Shown here: positions 1 through 12,312 of the stretch, in pieces | Numbering within the stretch: the first letter of the stretch is position 1 | Layout of the letters: every line of letters starts with the position of its first letter | From: Chaetoderma sp. LZ-2023a | Taxonomy: Eukaryota; Mollusca; Caudofoveata; Chaetodermatida; Chaetodermatidae | DNA length: 64,000 nucleotides | Assembly: GCA_034401795.1 (NCBI GenBank) | Contig: CM067374.1 | Span: 93,526,398 to 93,590,397, forward strand | Direction: 5' to 3' | Notes under the pieces: model-generated | What the model saw: the letters and a program-made list of their open reading frames with translations, nothing else | Databases searched by the model: none | Told to the model about the DNA's origin: nothing | Program-made: the position numbers and the translations under genes

Positions 1-2320
1 ATATTGTTAAGCTGTTTCCTTTTTTCGACTGTTCTGTTGATTAAAGTCTCAACAGCTTGGGCATATGTCAGGATGCTGGCATATGTGCCCTTACTTATCG
101 AAGTTGTACTTGCTCTGCTTGGTTCTTGAGAAATGTCTTTCCTCTTGGGAGCATGGACCTTTCGAAGGCTTGGTGTATGCAGCAATATTTGCAGGCGCTG
201 TACTTGCCCTGTCTAATTCCTTGTCTCTCCGCCGAGCCTGTGCACGTTTCTGTATTTGGTTTCGCTTTTATTAGTTGGTTCCTCTGTAATTATCCACCAT
301 GGTACATTCCAGATTGTTCCTTTTCTTCTCCCCCGTGCCTTTTATAACTTCTCGGTCTTGATGCGCATCATCATAAAACGAGTCCATTGTTGTACGTATA
401 TATTTGTTGCTTTTGTTCATTATCCATCTGTGTGTATCTACTGTAAGACAGACGGTTCTTGCTGTTTTGTCTGTGTACCGTAAATTTGCTTCTTCCAGAT
501 GTCATAGAGGCAGTGCTGGTCTGATCATTTGTGACTTTTACTTCTCAATATTATCTGCAGGCATTGCCAAGTACAGGCACTTTCACATTTAGCTTTGATA
601 TCGTGGAATATATATGTAGTTTACTGACCTTGTTCACCTAAACTTAAAATGAAACACCTGTTGGTCACATGGCTGTGAAAGACGCTAGGGTGTATTTCAT
701 TGTTCAGCAATATTGAACGCATATAGTTGAACAATAAAATCAGATATTGATGACTAGCTATGAAAATTAAATCAATATATGTAGATATATTCCTAAGTGG
801 AAGTATGCAGGTGAATTAAACACAACAGGCACATCAGTTATTGGGCATTAGAATTGTGAAAATACAGAACTCAAGAACTTTACTAACCAATGTCAAAAAA
901 TGTATCCTTTCCGACACATATGGTAGGTATATTGGTAACTGGTGTAATGCTGTTCTGTTTGTAATAAATAATTCTTGGAATAATAGAATATGTTAGAACG
1001 TTTTGTCAGTCAATTAGTCTTGGGAACACAATTTGAATATTTATTAAATTATATTATCTATAACTCATTGTTATCTTGCAGGTTACAATATTGGTTACCA
1101 AAATCTTAATTGAAATAAATTAATCATTAAAATAATTGACTCCAGCTATTATTTTGAATAGAGGATTCTATTGCAATACTATGAAAACCAAAATCCCATT
1201 GTGCCCCCATTACTTATAGCTTAGCTGTGATAAATCGTGGTGTGTGGGAAAGGACATTTTGACATAGCCGATTCAATTACTTATAAAGCACTAAAACAAT
1301 AAATAATTAACATGACAGAACTTTGGCCAGTTCTACATATAATGAGTGAATCCTACCGCAACAATTCCAGCCCATAATATCTTGGTCTTTATATTTATGT
1401 GTAATTGGCATGGACAAATCTGATGTGTCGGAAATGACATCGATTTGACGGAACTTTACTTCATTATTTTATATGCTATTTCACTTGCTAACCAAAGATT
1501 AAATTTAATTTTCCTTAGTTTATTTATTGTGACAGATACCGTCCAATTGCTGCAGGAATTGTCTTAATTCTAAATCTATCCAATATAATGGATAAAATTG
1601 TGTTGTAGTGTGTGTCGGAAAGGACATTTTGTTTGACGGAAAGGTCATTTTGTGCAGTACTGCTATTGTTTTTAGCAAAAATTCCCAGCACACTATTCTA
1701 TGATTTATATTGTTTACAAAACGCACCAATCTTGCTATAAATAAGTCATTGACTTAGTGTATGACTACAAATATACACATTTACACACATCTAAGTAAAT
1801 CATTTCTCAAATGGGACAACCTTTTGGAGTTATTTAAGAAGTTAAATCGCCATTACCCAGTCAGCGATAAAGATATTTTGATTCTGTTTTTGTTTTTTAT
1901 TAGAGTTAACACACATTGATTTTATGCAATTGCGAATGTCTATTATCGTAAAAGAGTTATCAAGTAAATCATCAGAAAATGATCATATTTCAAATGTTGA
2001 AAAAAGTTGTAAAAACTGCCCATAACATGCACTTGTATTTTGCAGGCGAATAAAGTAGGCCTAACCAATACATGGTTAAACTACAATGTCAACTTTGTAA
2101 CACTGAGCCAGAATCCAGGGTATACCTTCATTTTCTTGCATTCTGCAGCAAAATTCAATAAATCCATGATGAATTGCTACCATTACTCGGCTCTACAATA
2201 TGTCTAGGCAGTGCTCTACAGTTGCGTACACATATCAGGAATCATGGCGATCTAGCACGCTATTCTTTTTCAAAACTCACTTATTACGAAATATTCGTGC
2301 ATTATGATGATGATCAGATG
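1..2320. other. Unannotated leading stretch
   Basis: No gene is supported here. The first 600 bases are less AT-rich than what follows and hold overlapping open frames (for example 57-347 on +). These are rich in Cys, Trp and Leu, match no domain I know, and look like chance frames or UTR. From about 600 to 2320 the DNA is strongly AT-rich with many stops in all frames. No tRNA, rRNA or CRISPR-like pattern was seen. Confidence 0.6.
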
Positions 2321-2323
2321 AAA

Positions 2324-2699
2324 GGCAGATTCCAGTTTATCCATCAATCATATGACGTGTAGGATGACGTCATAATCAATTACGTCATCAATGTCGTAGC
2401 CAAGTTCGTCACGAACGCTTTATTGATGACGGACTAAGTGTTGGTGTACGAATTGTATGTCTTTATTATTTAAACATTATGTTGGAATATTTTGAAACTA
2501 ATTTGACTGGGAGCTGTTGGTGCCATAGGCAGCAGCAACCAGCCAAATTAGTTTCACCATATTTAACAGCTTACCCGTATAGTTTTCTGGAAATTGAGAT
2601 TCAGAGAGTATATGGATACATCGATCACAATACGGGGAAAACGTGGATGGACTTAGCTTCAGATAGGCGGGGCATAGCTAAAACTGGATTACTCCATTA
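2324..2699 (-). mobile_element. Family A foldback element, copy A1
   Basis: A non-autonomous repeat present many times in the window. Forward layout: an 'AATGGAGGAATCCAGTTT'-like end, a GC-rich block with 'GCCCCGCCC', a 'GATCGATCGATC' block, a large central palindrome (arm begins TTGAATATTTTGAAAC), then an arm rich in TGACGTCA motifs, ending 'AAACTGGAAAGGTCCATT'. This copy is reversed: CRE-like side first (TGACGTCA at 2365-2372), hairpin at about 2482-2570, and the 'AGCTAAAACTGGATTACTCCAT' type end at 2699. No coding capacity. Confidence 0.75.
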
Positions 2700-2896
2700 G
2701 ACACTATCCATTACTAAATGGGAAAGTTAATGACCGTTATCTGAATGCAAAAATGATTTTATAATCTATTGATGAATGACTGAAGGGGGTGCAAAGTAAT
2801 CAGTAGATTAAAAGATGAGAATATATATTTCCATGTTAGATTATCGTTTTCATCTAAATATACTTTACGTAGGCTAATTTTATTTTTAATTTTCAG

Positions 2897-3057
2897 TGTG
2901 TCCTCTATCAGAAGATAGACGGCCGCAATTTGCATGCAGGCCACTTAGCTCATTGCTGGCCATACCTTGTGTGGACGAACATCAATTATGCAATGGACGA
3001 ATGGACTGTCCTGGTGGCGAAGATGAGTCGGCCGAAATCTGCTTATTCTATAATGTG
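2897..3057 (+). CDS. LDL-receptor class A domain exon (partial gene)
   Basis: A single internal exon encoding one LDLa repeat, a small disulfide- and calcium-stabilised ligand-binding module found in endocytic receptors, some GPCRs and many secreted proteins. After a good acceptor (tttttaattttcag, ending 2896) the frame shows six cysteines in LDLa order (CPLS, FAC, IPC, QLC, MDC, EIC) and the acidic calcium-binding stretch DCPGGEDESAE. The exon starts with two bases of a split codon. A donor 'gtg|gtgagg' ends it at 3057; an alternative donor 'ag|gtgtat' would end it at 3065. The frame closes with a stop at 3087 if unspliced. No other exon of this gene is recognisable in the window, so the parent protein is unknown. 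That this is an LDLa domain is secure; the exact exon end is less so. Confidence 0.72.
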
Positions 3058-4845
3058 GTGAGGAGGTGTATTCCTGTTAATATGTGAAGTGTGAAGTGTT
3101 TCCAAAATGTACGGTGTTCAATCTAATATGAGCTATGACCATAGTGATTAGGTACAGCCGCCACTATTAACGTAGGCACCAGTATAAACCATGTCATAAA
3201 TTGCTCATACCGATAAGTTGAAGTAAATAATTTTCCGTGCCTGCAGTCAGAGGCAATCACTTTTTACTGAAGGTCAACTAAGTCTTAACACACGGGTTGC
3301 CCGGGAGACGGTGGCGGGTGTGGGGGGGGGGGGGGTTGTGTGTGTGTGGCGGTCAACAAACTAAATATTTTTATTTTCGGGACCTGCATGTACTGATGTA
3401 GTCCATATAACAATACATATTTTCAACAGATTTAGATTTACAGAAATGGGGCAACCTGGACATTTTTGCAGTCTGACAACCTAAATTAAATGCCATACTT
3501 GCACCTGGAGGCGACAATTGCTAATTTTCGAGCCATATTTATATATATAGTTTATTTTCTATGTCCACATCCACCTATCAATATCTGCCTACTTACCTCT
3601 TTGACTGAAAAGGTTAGAATAATTAACGATCGTGTAGAAAGAGATTTCGTCCTCGTTAGCTATGCATGTGACTGTCATGCGGATCAATGACTGTTGTTTG
3701 ATCTTTCAATAATGCACACACACGCATGCACGTACACACGCACGTACGTATGCACACATGTTGTCATGTATTGTATGAGGTATTTAACCACTAATTCTAA
3801 ATCAGTGTTCAGTCTTGACCATAAAATAAACAATCTAAATATTCCGCGAATGCCAATGCATTTAACATGGACCATTTAACAGATCGCGTGTGTGGTGATG
3901 GTTGATTATTGTACGACAGGTGCTATCACTGTCCATTAATAGGCCATGCATGGCCTGCATTTGTATTGCACATATTACTTTTCCGAATTAATATGTAACT
4001 GTATAGAGGAAAATCAACTGGATAAAATCATTCGCTTCCTGTACCCTGCAGGTCACTCATTATTATTTATAGGGGATTATCCTTGAATTTGATTTAGTTG
4101 GTCGGGGTCCTGTGTGCAAAATGATGTGCAGAGATCAGCTGGCCAATACTTAAAATTATTGAGCGTACATACACGCATGGGCGTCCGCGAGGGTTGGAGT
4201 GTGGGGTGGGGTGGGGCCGACCCCACGTGGTTACCTCGGGAAAATGTTCTGCGGATGCCCATGCATGCATGGCATGGTCTTAATCCAAAAAGGAGTTCAA
4301 CTTGTTTTATCTAAATAGCTAAAAATAATACACTAGAGACCTGAGCCAGCGCATATCATGTCATCTGACAATTCTTTTAAAATTCTTAACATTTTAACAT
4401 TTAATTCTCGATTGCCAGACATGGGATGCCGGATGTTAGACACCTGATACCGCATGCAGGGTCGTAGGAAGGGCGGGGAAGGAGTGGGGCGGGGCGTTGG
4501 CCCAGCCGCTCAAAATATGTGAAGTGTACTTTGTATAATACTCATACTCGAAAAGAAAATGTCTAAATGATAAGAAAATAGCTCCATAGCCAGCTAAAGG
4601 TACATATTTTACTCCAGAGATGCATAAGAGGCTCTCTGAGAGTATCTAGACATTCAATACGTGTCGGGCGAGGACCCCCAATACCATTACCTACTCTCCA
4701 TCCCACCCCAGCCCTACTACAATATTGATGATTTTGGACGAACCATGAATGATGGCAATTTTATAAACCTCGCACATTTAGCCTAAGCTGCGTCCACGAA
4801 GTTAGAACTCAATAACTCTAAATATGACAAAGCCTGCTGAAGTAG
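3058..4845. other. Intronic or intergenic DNA with simple repeats
   Basis: No gene seen. Contains a G-run followed by GT repeats near 3322-3350, alternating CA/CG purine-pyrimidine DNA at 3716-3765, and two G-rich blocks (4195-4235 and 4460-4500) with GGGGTGGGG-type runs. Confidence 0.6.
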
Positions 4846-4849
4846 TTGA

Positions 4850-5310
4850 AACATCCTACACCCGCAGATCCTGAAATCAACCCTTCTTCTTATCGCTTGA
4901 CTACCGTATCTTGTCCTAAGCCACAATCATTAGCTTCGAGTGTACCGAGTCCTGCTTATTTTAGGTCACCTCGCAGCAAGCTTAACAATTTATGCAATGA
5001 GGTCCTCTCCAGGCTTTATATTTGCTGGCTCGCAGTAGGGAGAATTCCACGACTCTCTGTGCTGGTGTCTTCTTCCATCCTTAGCACATGGCCAAAAATG
5101 GACCATCTTTGCTAGGAATGGTTCACTAACAGCGGCGATGTATTAAACATGTTGTATAGCGCCTCGTTGGAAATTGGCTATCTGTGTCCAGTGATGGTGC
5201 GGAGGTGGTTGCGGTGGCAGGCATCAAGTTTGTTTAGAGCTGCCTTTGGAGCTGTCCAGCTGTTACAGTTATACAGCATCAAGGATAGGCAGGTTGCGTT
5301 GTATACACGT
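4850..5310 (-). pseudogene. LINE reverse-transcriptase ORF, 3' relic (copy 1 of 2)
   Basis: On the - strand, 5306-5178 encodes a segment with YNATCLSLMLYNCNSW, APKAALNKLDACHR and HLRTI, the region after the palm domain of a non-LTR reverse transcriptase. Going down to about 4860, further pieces in shifted frames read NTSPL, then RWSIFGHVLRMEEDT, then SLLRGDL. The same order of motifs recurs at 20.78-21.08 kb (YNATCVTLMLYNCNSW, RWFMFGHVLRKPWDT, SVLRGDF), so both are copies of one LINE family. Several in-frame stops and frame changes make it inactive. A 5'-truncated insertion is the usual origin. I do not assign a clade. Confidence 0.75.
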
Positions 5311-5519
5311 AGTCTAACGTATAAACAAAGCCTATCGTCGACGTAATATCGTACCTTCTCGGGCCTCATGCTTGAGAAAGTCTTCAAGTGGTATAACTCA
5401 AGTCTTTTCCGTCGAATATATACCGAGGCAGGCACGCTATGGGTTTTTTTAGGATTGGTTAAACAGTAAATCATAACAGCCATTATAGCCTGTAGAATTG
5501 CACCAACATTTAGCTGCAA

Positions 5520-6028
5520 AATCCTGAATATCTTTCTTTAGCGACATGATACAAAGCTTAAAATTACATGCATAGTTTATGAGTGGCATATTAGATCACC
5601 TGAATAGCTATCGAGGTTAGTTATCCTTTAATCTAATCTGAGGCCTTTTCCTATTCATATATTTCTAATTTATCTATAACTGTATTTTTTAATCTACAGC
5701 TAAAGTCCAAAATGCAGCTGTTAGTTGACCATGTGCGGTTTAGCTTACACCGGATAGCAAGAGAATCAGGCAGGTGAATACATTCAGTGCAGAATCCTAG
5801 TCTAACTTCAACCAGATCAACATTTGTGTCGTGTTTGTAGATCACTTTAATATTGCACGGTGACTAAATATTACATTATGATCTATATGTGCCTCGTTGT
5901 CGTGACGTAATACAGATAAGATATGTTACTAATAAGAAATAAGCATAACTACTAACTAGGACGCCACAACGTGATATAAGACCATGGCCAACTGGAAATA
6001 ATCCCGTTCACTTTTGATGTCCAATCCA
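5520..6028. other. AT-rich spacer
   Basis: No feature recognised. Confidence 0.5.
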
Positions 6029-6440
6029 ACCAGTGGTCCTTTTCAGTTTTAGCTATGACCCGCCTATCTCTAGCTAAGCTCCGCCCACACCTCGCTGGTG
6101 TTGGGATCGATCGATCTCTGAACTCTCTGACTAACAATTTCCAGAAAACTATGCAGGTAAGCTATTGAATATTTTGGAACTAATTTGACTTGGCGCTGTT
6201 GCTGCATATGGCAGCAACAGCGTCCAGTAAAATTAGTTTCAAAATACTCAACAGCATGTTTATTAAATAGTAGAGGCATACAATCCGTACAATGTGTCGG
6301 ACTATTAAGAGTTAAAGAATTGCCAAATAGAGTAATTTGTGACGTAATGATTATGAAGCTATCATACATGTCACTTGGCTGATTATGACGTCATATGAAG
6401 TCAGATTGATAGAGATACTCTGGAAAGGTGAATTGGAACA
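6029..6440 (+). mobile_element. Family A foldback element, copy A2
   Basis: Forward copy. It starts 'CAGTTTTAGCTATGACCCGCC', has GATCGATCGATC near 6105-6116, a hairpin at about 6165-6252 whose arms meet at a GCTGTTGCTGC/GCAGCAACAGC centre, TGACGTCA at 6386-6393, and ends near 'ACTCTGGAAAGGTGAATTGG'. Confidence 0.72.
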
Positions 6441-7247
6441 TAGCTTGACAGCTTCTTAGAACTCTGATAAGTAGATTAAAAAGATTGGAGGTGGCACCTT
6501 TTTAGACTAACTTTATATTTACTTTGACAAGCTTTCGCGCATGCATACATGCGCTTCATCTGATGAAACACATTTATGGCCGATAGCTTGTCAAAATAAA
6601 TAAATGTAGTCTGCAAATGACTATAAAGTATATGTGTACCACCTCTAATCTTTTTTTATCTTATCAATACGAACACAGTTCCTTTCTCCAATTTGATAAG
6701 TAGATGTTATCATGCGGAAAATAAAAATCAGCTTTATATTACAGTGACAAACTGACTCCAAAGTGATTACGCATTCAAAAGATGTCATTGAATCTGTTAT
6801 CTGTAGATCATGAGGACAGAAAACTAACATTATTCGGATGTTGTGCGCGTGTGATAAAATGCTATTTGCATTAGCGTAACATGTCATAGGCTGTGCAGAT
6901 CCTGGTCCTGTACATGTGCGGGTCACCGGACATACCCAAATCTTAGCCTGTAGAACTTAAGTGAACAAGACACAATTGTTGTTTGTGATAAATGGCTAAG
7001 ATATCACTTCTATTTACTGTAAGGTTACAAATACCAAAATTTAATAACGCCTTCTGCTGTCGTTTTCAACTTTTCAACTGGATATCATGCATTCTTTTAT
7101 TACAGGGCCAGTATAAAATTTATCCTCTAGTTTAACTACCTGAGATATTTCAGACACAATCATGTACGCTCTCCAAACCAACAACTTATTGTCAACTTGT
7201 GCACGCTCAACTTTACAAACCGTATTCTCGTCTATGCATGCACTTAA
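6441..7247. other. Spacer without recognised genes
   Basis: A pair of imperfect inverted segments around 'gacaagctttcgcgcatgc' and 'gatagcttgtcaaaataaa' (6525-6600) is the only structure noticed. Confidence 0.45.
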
Positions 7248-7672
7248 ATTGAGGAATGCAGTTTTAGCTATGCCCCGCCCATCCCTAGCGACACTCCACC
7301 CACGCTTTGGCCTTGTTGGGGGTGGGGGTGGGGTGGGTGGGGGGGTGGTCGATCGATCTCTGCACTCCCTGAATCTCAAATTCAAGAAAACTCTACAGGT
7401 AAGCTGTTGAATATTTTGAAGCCAATTTGACTGGGTGCTGCTATAGGCACCAACAGCGCCCAGTCAAATTAGTTTCAAAATATTCAAAAGCATGTTTATT
7501 AAATAATAAAGACATACAATTCGCACAACAACGCTTAGTCCGTCACCAATCAAGCGACCATGACGAACTTATCCACGTCATTCATGACGTAAATGATTAT
7601 GGCGCCATCCTACACGCCACGTAGTTGATTATGACGTCCCATGATTAATGAATAATCTGGAAAGGTCCATTG
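7248..7672 (+). mobile_element. Family A foldback element, copy A3
   Basis: Forward copy with GAGGAATGCAGTTTTAGCTATG at the left, GATCGATC near 7350, hairpin about 7405-7490, CRE-like TGACGT motifs, and end 'CTGGAAAGGTCCATTG'. An expanded G-rich tract (7316-7348: runs of 5, 5, 4, 3 and 7 G separated by single T) replaces part of the usual left arm and fits a G-quadruplex pattern. Confidence 0.75.
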
Positions 7673-8462
7673 GTACAGACCTGTTCTAATGAGGAACACA
7701 CATATAAAACAGACTGTAACGTGAACCAGTAAAAACATGCAATGCGAAGTGTCACACATTGTTATACACGTTACGATCAGAGCACAGACTCCTCATGCGA
7801 ACACAAATGCCCACACACAAATGGCATCCAATTTTAAATCGACATCCTACTTTTTTAATTGTCGGTACTAATCAGAGCAGTATTCAGATTTAAAAGCAGT
7901 TATCTGCCTCATAATTCATCAATATTATAATTCCAGATCAACTCGTTCACAAATAAAAGCCATTTTCTATGTTTTAAGATATTCATTCATGAAAGTGGTT
8001 AAAATATTTTAGCCGCAATCTGACCCTCTGCCAGCAATGGCTTTCAGACGTCATGCAATTCTAGTGTCAGCAATGAATGATATAAATCAACCTGTCTACA
8101 ACGAACAGTTGCACATTCTTAGTTGTGTGATAAATATGGATAAGATAACTAAACATGCAAGTTGATTCTAGACAGGGCTTCTCATTTTGAGGGCATATGT
8201 ACCCTCATATTCTCAAATGTAAGGGCAGTGTGTCTCACGGGCCCCCGGAAAATCTTGTTTGATTTCTAAATATTCAATAGTTTTATAGATTTTTGGACCA
8301 AACATTCTGAGAAAGTCTAGAATGGAACCCTCATGTTTCAAAATTATGAGTCTATGGTGCCCTCCAATTTTAGCATGGATAAGAAAAAGCCTCCCAGATT
8401 TCAGTTTGGGACACCGAGATTTAAGCTTAAGCCCCCACCCACCCCCTAATTGCATAGCGTAC
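7673..8462. other. Spacer without recognised genes
   Basis: Nothing firm. Bases 8195-8450 read like an old interspersed repeat (CCCCCGG and CCCACCCACCCCC blocks), but no second copy good enough to prove it was found. Confidence 0.4.
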
Positions 8463-8834
8463 GATGGATGAATTCAGTTCATATGCCGTCAAAATCAACA
8501 ACGTCGCGGGTAGGCTGACGTCATAATCAGATACGTCATGAATGGCTTAATTAATCCCGTCATAAAAGCTTAATAGTTCGCCAAGTTGTACAAATTGTAT
8601 GTCTTTACTATTTAATAAACATTATGTTGGATATTTTGAAACTAATTTGACTGGGAGATCTTGCTGCCATAGGCTTCAACAGCACACAGTTAAAATTTGT
8701 TTCAAAATATTCAACAGCATACCTCTATAGTTTTCTGATAATTGAGATTCAGGTAGTGCAAGAATCGATCAATCCAAACACAGGCAAACGCGAGAAATAT
8801 GCGGGGCATAGCTAAATCGGGACTCCTCCATTTA
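8463..8834 (-). mobile_element. Family A foldback element, copy A4
   Basis: Reversed copy. GATGGATGAATTCAG end at left, TGACGTCATAATCA block near 8517, hairpin about 8630-8720, TCGATCAATCC block, and 'GGGGCATAGCTAAATCGGG' with 'ACTCCTCCATT' at the right. Confidence 0.7.
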
Positions 8835-8879
8835 GATGCAATGTGAAACACTGACTATTTTATTTTCCTGGTTTTTTCG

Positions 8880-9215
8880 GATTTTCCGGATATTCTTTAT
8901 TACGCCTAAAGTTGTGGAATCCTAATGTTTTGTCCAGCCCTTTCGTGTTTTCAAATCTGGGCAAAATCGGGCCAGAAGTTTCCAAGATATATCTGGATAT
9001 GGGTTTTTTTTCCAAATTATGACCAACGTCTGGAATTCCTCTTGCAAGTTACGTTCAAAGTAGACCAGCAGTTTTTTAGATACAGCTCCGGACAGACAGA
9101 CAGACGGACATGCGGGCGGGCGGGCAAGCGGGCAGGCAGACCGACCAACAAAGGGACTGACCCGATCACAACACCCTCATCCCCTTACGTGGCAAGGGTA
9201 ACAATTCTCTTATTC
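8880..9215. repeat. Interspersed repeat ending in a GGACAGACAGACGG tract (copy 1)
   Basis: Contains 'AACGTCTGGAATTCCTCTT' and 'CAGCTCCGGACAGACAGACGG'. A diverged partner lies at 61725-61985 with 'AACGTCTGGAAACCCTCTT' and 'CACAGCTCCGGACATGCACA'. The shared order of blocks (TTTTCC, ATATCTGGATAT, AACGTCTGGAA, AGCTCCGGACA) shows common descent. SINE-like in size. The open frame across it is incidental. Confidence 0.55.
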
Positions 9216-9229
9216 TAGATCACAATAAA

Positions 9230-10430
9230 TGCACTATATCTCACACCGGTACTCCTTCTATCACATAAAAAGTGGGAAAACTAAAAATATCACTTTGTGT
9301 GTCTCCTCAGAACGAACCAAGGCCGGGTAAAATCCATTGAGAAAGAGAATGCACATGTACATTCACACACAAACGAACGTATGCACCATATTGAAACCAC
9401 ATCTGATTGACAACAACATAATGTGTGTGTCAAATATACAACTGTCCACCTCATGAGAGACGTCAATACTGATCTTATGAAGAAGAGTTGCTGTCAAACA
9501 AAAGATTTAACAAGTACACATATTGATGCAAGGCAGCAATGGTAAATAGCGTGCCCGGAGGTTATTATAATTCTGAGAATAAACTCAACTGTTTCATGAA
9601 AAAATGAAGTTATATAAAGGCATACAATAAACACAAAAGAAGGAATATTTCTTGCGAAAAGATATGGGCAGTATTAGCTATGGGCTAGGAAAAGCAGCTT
9701 ATATTTTTGGTCAGTCCAACAATTTTTCCATCCATCCTTTTTCTCCAGGCCAAACTCCTTAACAGAGAGAGGAACAGACACAATTAAGAGCAGCCAGTGA
9801 TGAGAAAATTGCACTACTACATCAACAGAGTGTAACAGATCAAATTTGGGTCATTAGGTCTCAACAACTTGTAAAGATAAAGAAATCAACAGAGCTGGCA
9901 ACCCAGTCAGTAGAAAATCAGCGCAAGACGCAGTACAGACCCTGACACCCATTCAAACATATTAAAGAAATACTGTAAAGAATATTTTAAACCTAAATCC
10001 TGATACCTTCTTAAACAGACGTGAAGAGCTTATTACCCGGAAATATATTGGTGAAATATACACTGCAATGCTAGTGAAATGCGCAAAGCAAGTATATTTT
10101 TGATGCAATACAGGACCCCGATCTGTACCGACAGATAACCTTTTCAACAAAGTTAAGTGGCCAGGATAGAACCAATACCGTGAACCTAGTTTTCTCCAAA
10201 GAAAATGATATAGCAGAAAACATTCTGACTGAGGACCCAGTGGGAAACATCGTGATCTGTTTCATTTAGCTATCATATCGATGTCACCTATTAAACGATA
10301 TCTTTACTGGAAACAGTGACAAACTATTAAATCAAATATTTTTGCTAGACAAAAAGGCCAAAATTGGCCTCAACCGTTGTAATGATGATGATCTTGTTGA
10401 CCATATGTGCAGCTGTTAGGGTATTAGCCT
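9230..10430. other. Spacer; one possible exon-like patch
   Basis: A good polypyrimidine tract and AG (ctttttctccag, ending 9748) precede about 190 bases. Within these a frame from about 9764 encodes a 60-residue, Glu/Gln/Lys-rich, coiled-coil-like segment (ALLHQQSVTDQIW, QQLVKIKKSTEL). A stop lies between the acceptor and that frame, so it is not called as an exon. The rest shows nothing. Confidence 0.4.
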
Positions 10431-11722
10431 GATAAGTCAGGTTCTACCAGTATACGCGGCTAATAATATGGGATATATAGAAATATTTTCACATTACTAT
10501 AATAAATATTTGGTGGTAGAATTATTACAATATTTCGCACGGCACAAGAACATAGTGAGTTCTACATGACCTTATGTTCGAAAACTGGCTGCAAGGCATG
10601 TAGAGAATATAGTACATTATTGGAATTTGACAATGGTGTGCCACTACTAAATTGCATATGACGAAATTACTGTATAGTAAACATTTTTTAAAACCTTTGA
10701 TACTTTATTAGCGTATTCATATACGTATCTAACCATATGGGTGACCTTCTGGGGTCGAACCTATTGCAAACAGTGTGGTACAGAAAATCGTTGATCTGAC
10801 ACAATTTGCGCCAATTTTCGGTATTGAATTGTGTACTATGAAATTACGTTCCTGTAGAATCTTTTTAAATTCGGAATACAACTAGCATATTTCCTATGAG
10901 TATTTGTTGGTGAAATTCTGGGGGTGAACGTATTGCAATGAAAACCATGAATTATCCTAAGTTTGAGCTTATTTACGTTACGAAATTTTTAAATCTCACT
11001 ACGTCGTAAGCTTATGCCTATACGTATCTAAACATATGGGTGATATTCTGGGCCGAACCCATTATGAGCGATATGTCAGGACATATCGACACCTATCTGA
11101 ATGTGGTGAATGTGAACTAACCATTTTACAATGGGGGCAATATGGCGAATATGTAACAACATATTACCAAATTACTTGATGGTAGGATCGTGCAAAAGTA
11201 CAGCTATATGTAAAAAAATTGATTACAAACTGAGATTCTAATACTGAATATAGTAAATTGTTGGCATTTGACAACTGCCCGTGACTACTAAATTGAATAT
11301 TACGAAATTACTACGTGGTAGAAATCTCAAGATTCATTAGCGTATTCATATCCCTATCTAACCATATGGGTGGAATTATGTAGCCACACATATTGCAGAC
11401 GGTAGGGTATTGAAAACCACAGATCTGCCAACATTGGAACAAATGTATGCGATGAACTTGCATACTACGAAAATACTTCACGTTCGAATTCTTTTAAATT
11501 CCCAGTGTAACTAGCATATTCAAACTCCTATACGTCTATGTGAGCGAAGTAGGGCACCGAAAACCATGAATACACCATCATTTAAGCTAAATTTTGCGTG
11601 TTAAAATTATTTCATCTAGAATTTGTTAGATTCGGAATATAACTAGCTTATTAAAGCTCAAGTCTATGTGGGGTAAATTATGGGGCTGAACATACTACAG
11701 ACAATAGGGCACTCAAATCTGT
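10430..11722. repeat. Decayed tandem array, unit about 170 bases
   Basis: A recurring block reads roughly: gcatattca, tatacgtatctaa, catatgggtgaaattctggggncgaac, tattgcanac, gaaaaccatgaat, tactacgaaattac, then aaattcggaatacaactagc. Copies of the first part start near 10707, 10885, 11010, 11342, 11514 and 11648. Spacings of about 125-175, and of 336, fit a ~170-base unit with one copy worn away. The unit pair at 10632 and 11275 is 643 bases apart. Divergence between units is high, so the array is old. Confidence 0.65.
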
Positions 11723-11740
11723 GGTGGTTTATTAATACAG

Positions 11741-12123
11741 TGAACCTTTCCAGTTTAGCCCATCTCTAGCTAAACGCCACCCATACCACTCTCGAGTTGT
11801 GATCGATGGATTTCTGAACTACTAGACGATAAATTTCAAGAAAACTATACAGGTGAGCCGTGGAATATTTTGACACTAAATTGACTGGGTCCATAGGCAG
11901 CAACAGCGGCCAGTCAAATTATTTTCGAAATATTCAACAGCATTTTTATTAAAATAACAAAAACATACAATTCGTACAACGTGTCAGATTATTAAGCATT
12001 TAAGATGAACTAAATCGAGTCAGTCATGACGTCATTATTACGACGTTATCCTATGCGTCACTTAATTAATTATGACGTCATATGACGTAATATGATGGAT
12101 AAACAACCTGAAAAGGCCCATTA
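11741..12123 (+). mobile_element. Family A foldback element, copy A5
   Basis: Forward copy beginning 'TGAACCTTTCCAGTTTAGCC'. It has a hairpin at about 11860-11942 and two perfect TGACGTCA palindromes (12027-12034, 12073-12080), and ends 'AACCTGAAAAGGCCCATT'. It abuts the LINE that follows. Confidence 0.72.
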
Positions 12124-12312
12124 GCAAGTGGTATTAATTGCCCTCGCTCCGTCAGAGGATGAGTGTATTGTATTCGGGTCTATATGCGTTCGGGATGGCA
12201 AGGGTCTACAATCTATGATTGGCCTTGTTAAAATGTGACCTATAAATACGGGTAATACTCTTAATACAAGTGGTCCATATTGTGTGGACCACGCATTAAC
12301 AAGTGGTATTAG

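Noticed and set aside
57-347. Cys/Trp-rich 96-residue ORF near the left edge
   Set aside because: No domain, several overlapping frames of similar length, and no splice or start context.
5178-5519. 113-residue - strand ORF as a gene
   Set aside because: Its C-terminal part is LINE reverse-transcriptase sequence and continues in broken frames; the N-terminal part matches nothing.
9748-9945. Possible coiled-coil exon after a good acceptor
   Set aside because: A stop separates the acceptor from the best frame and no homology is recognised.
10735-10775. tRNA B-box-like 'GGGGTCGAACC'
   Set aside because: No matching A-box or cloverleaf; the motif belongs to the ~170-base tandem unit and varies in each copy.
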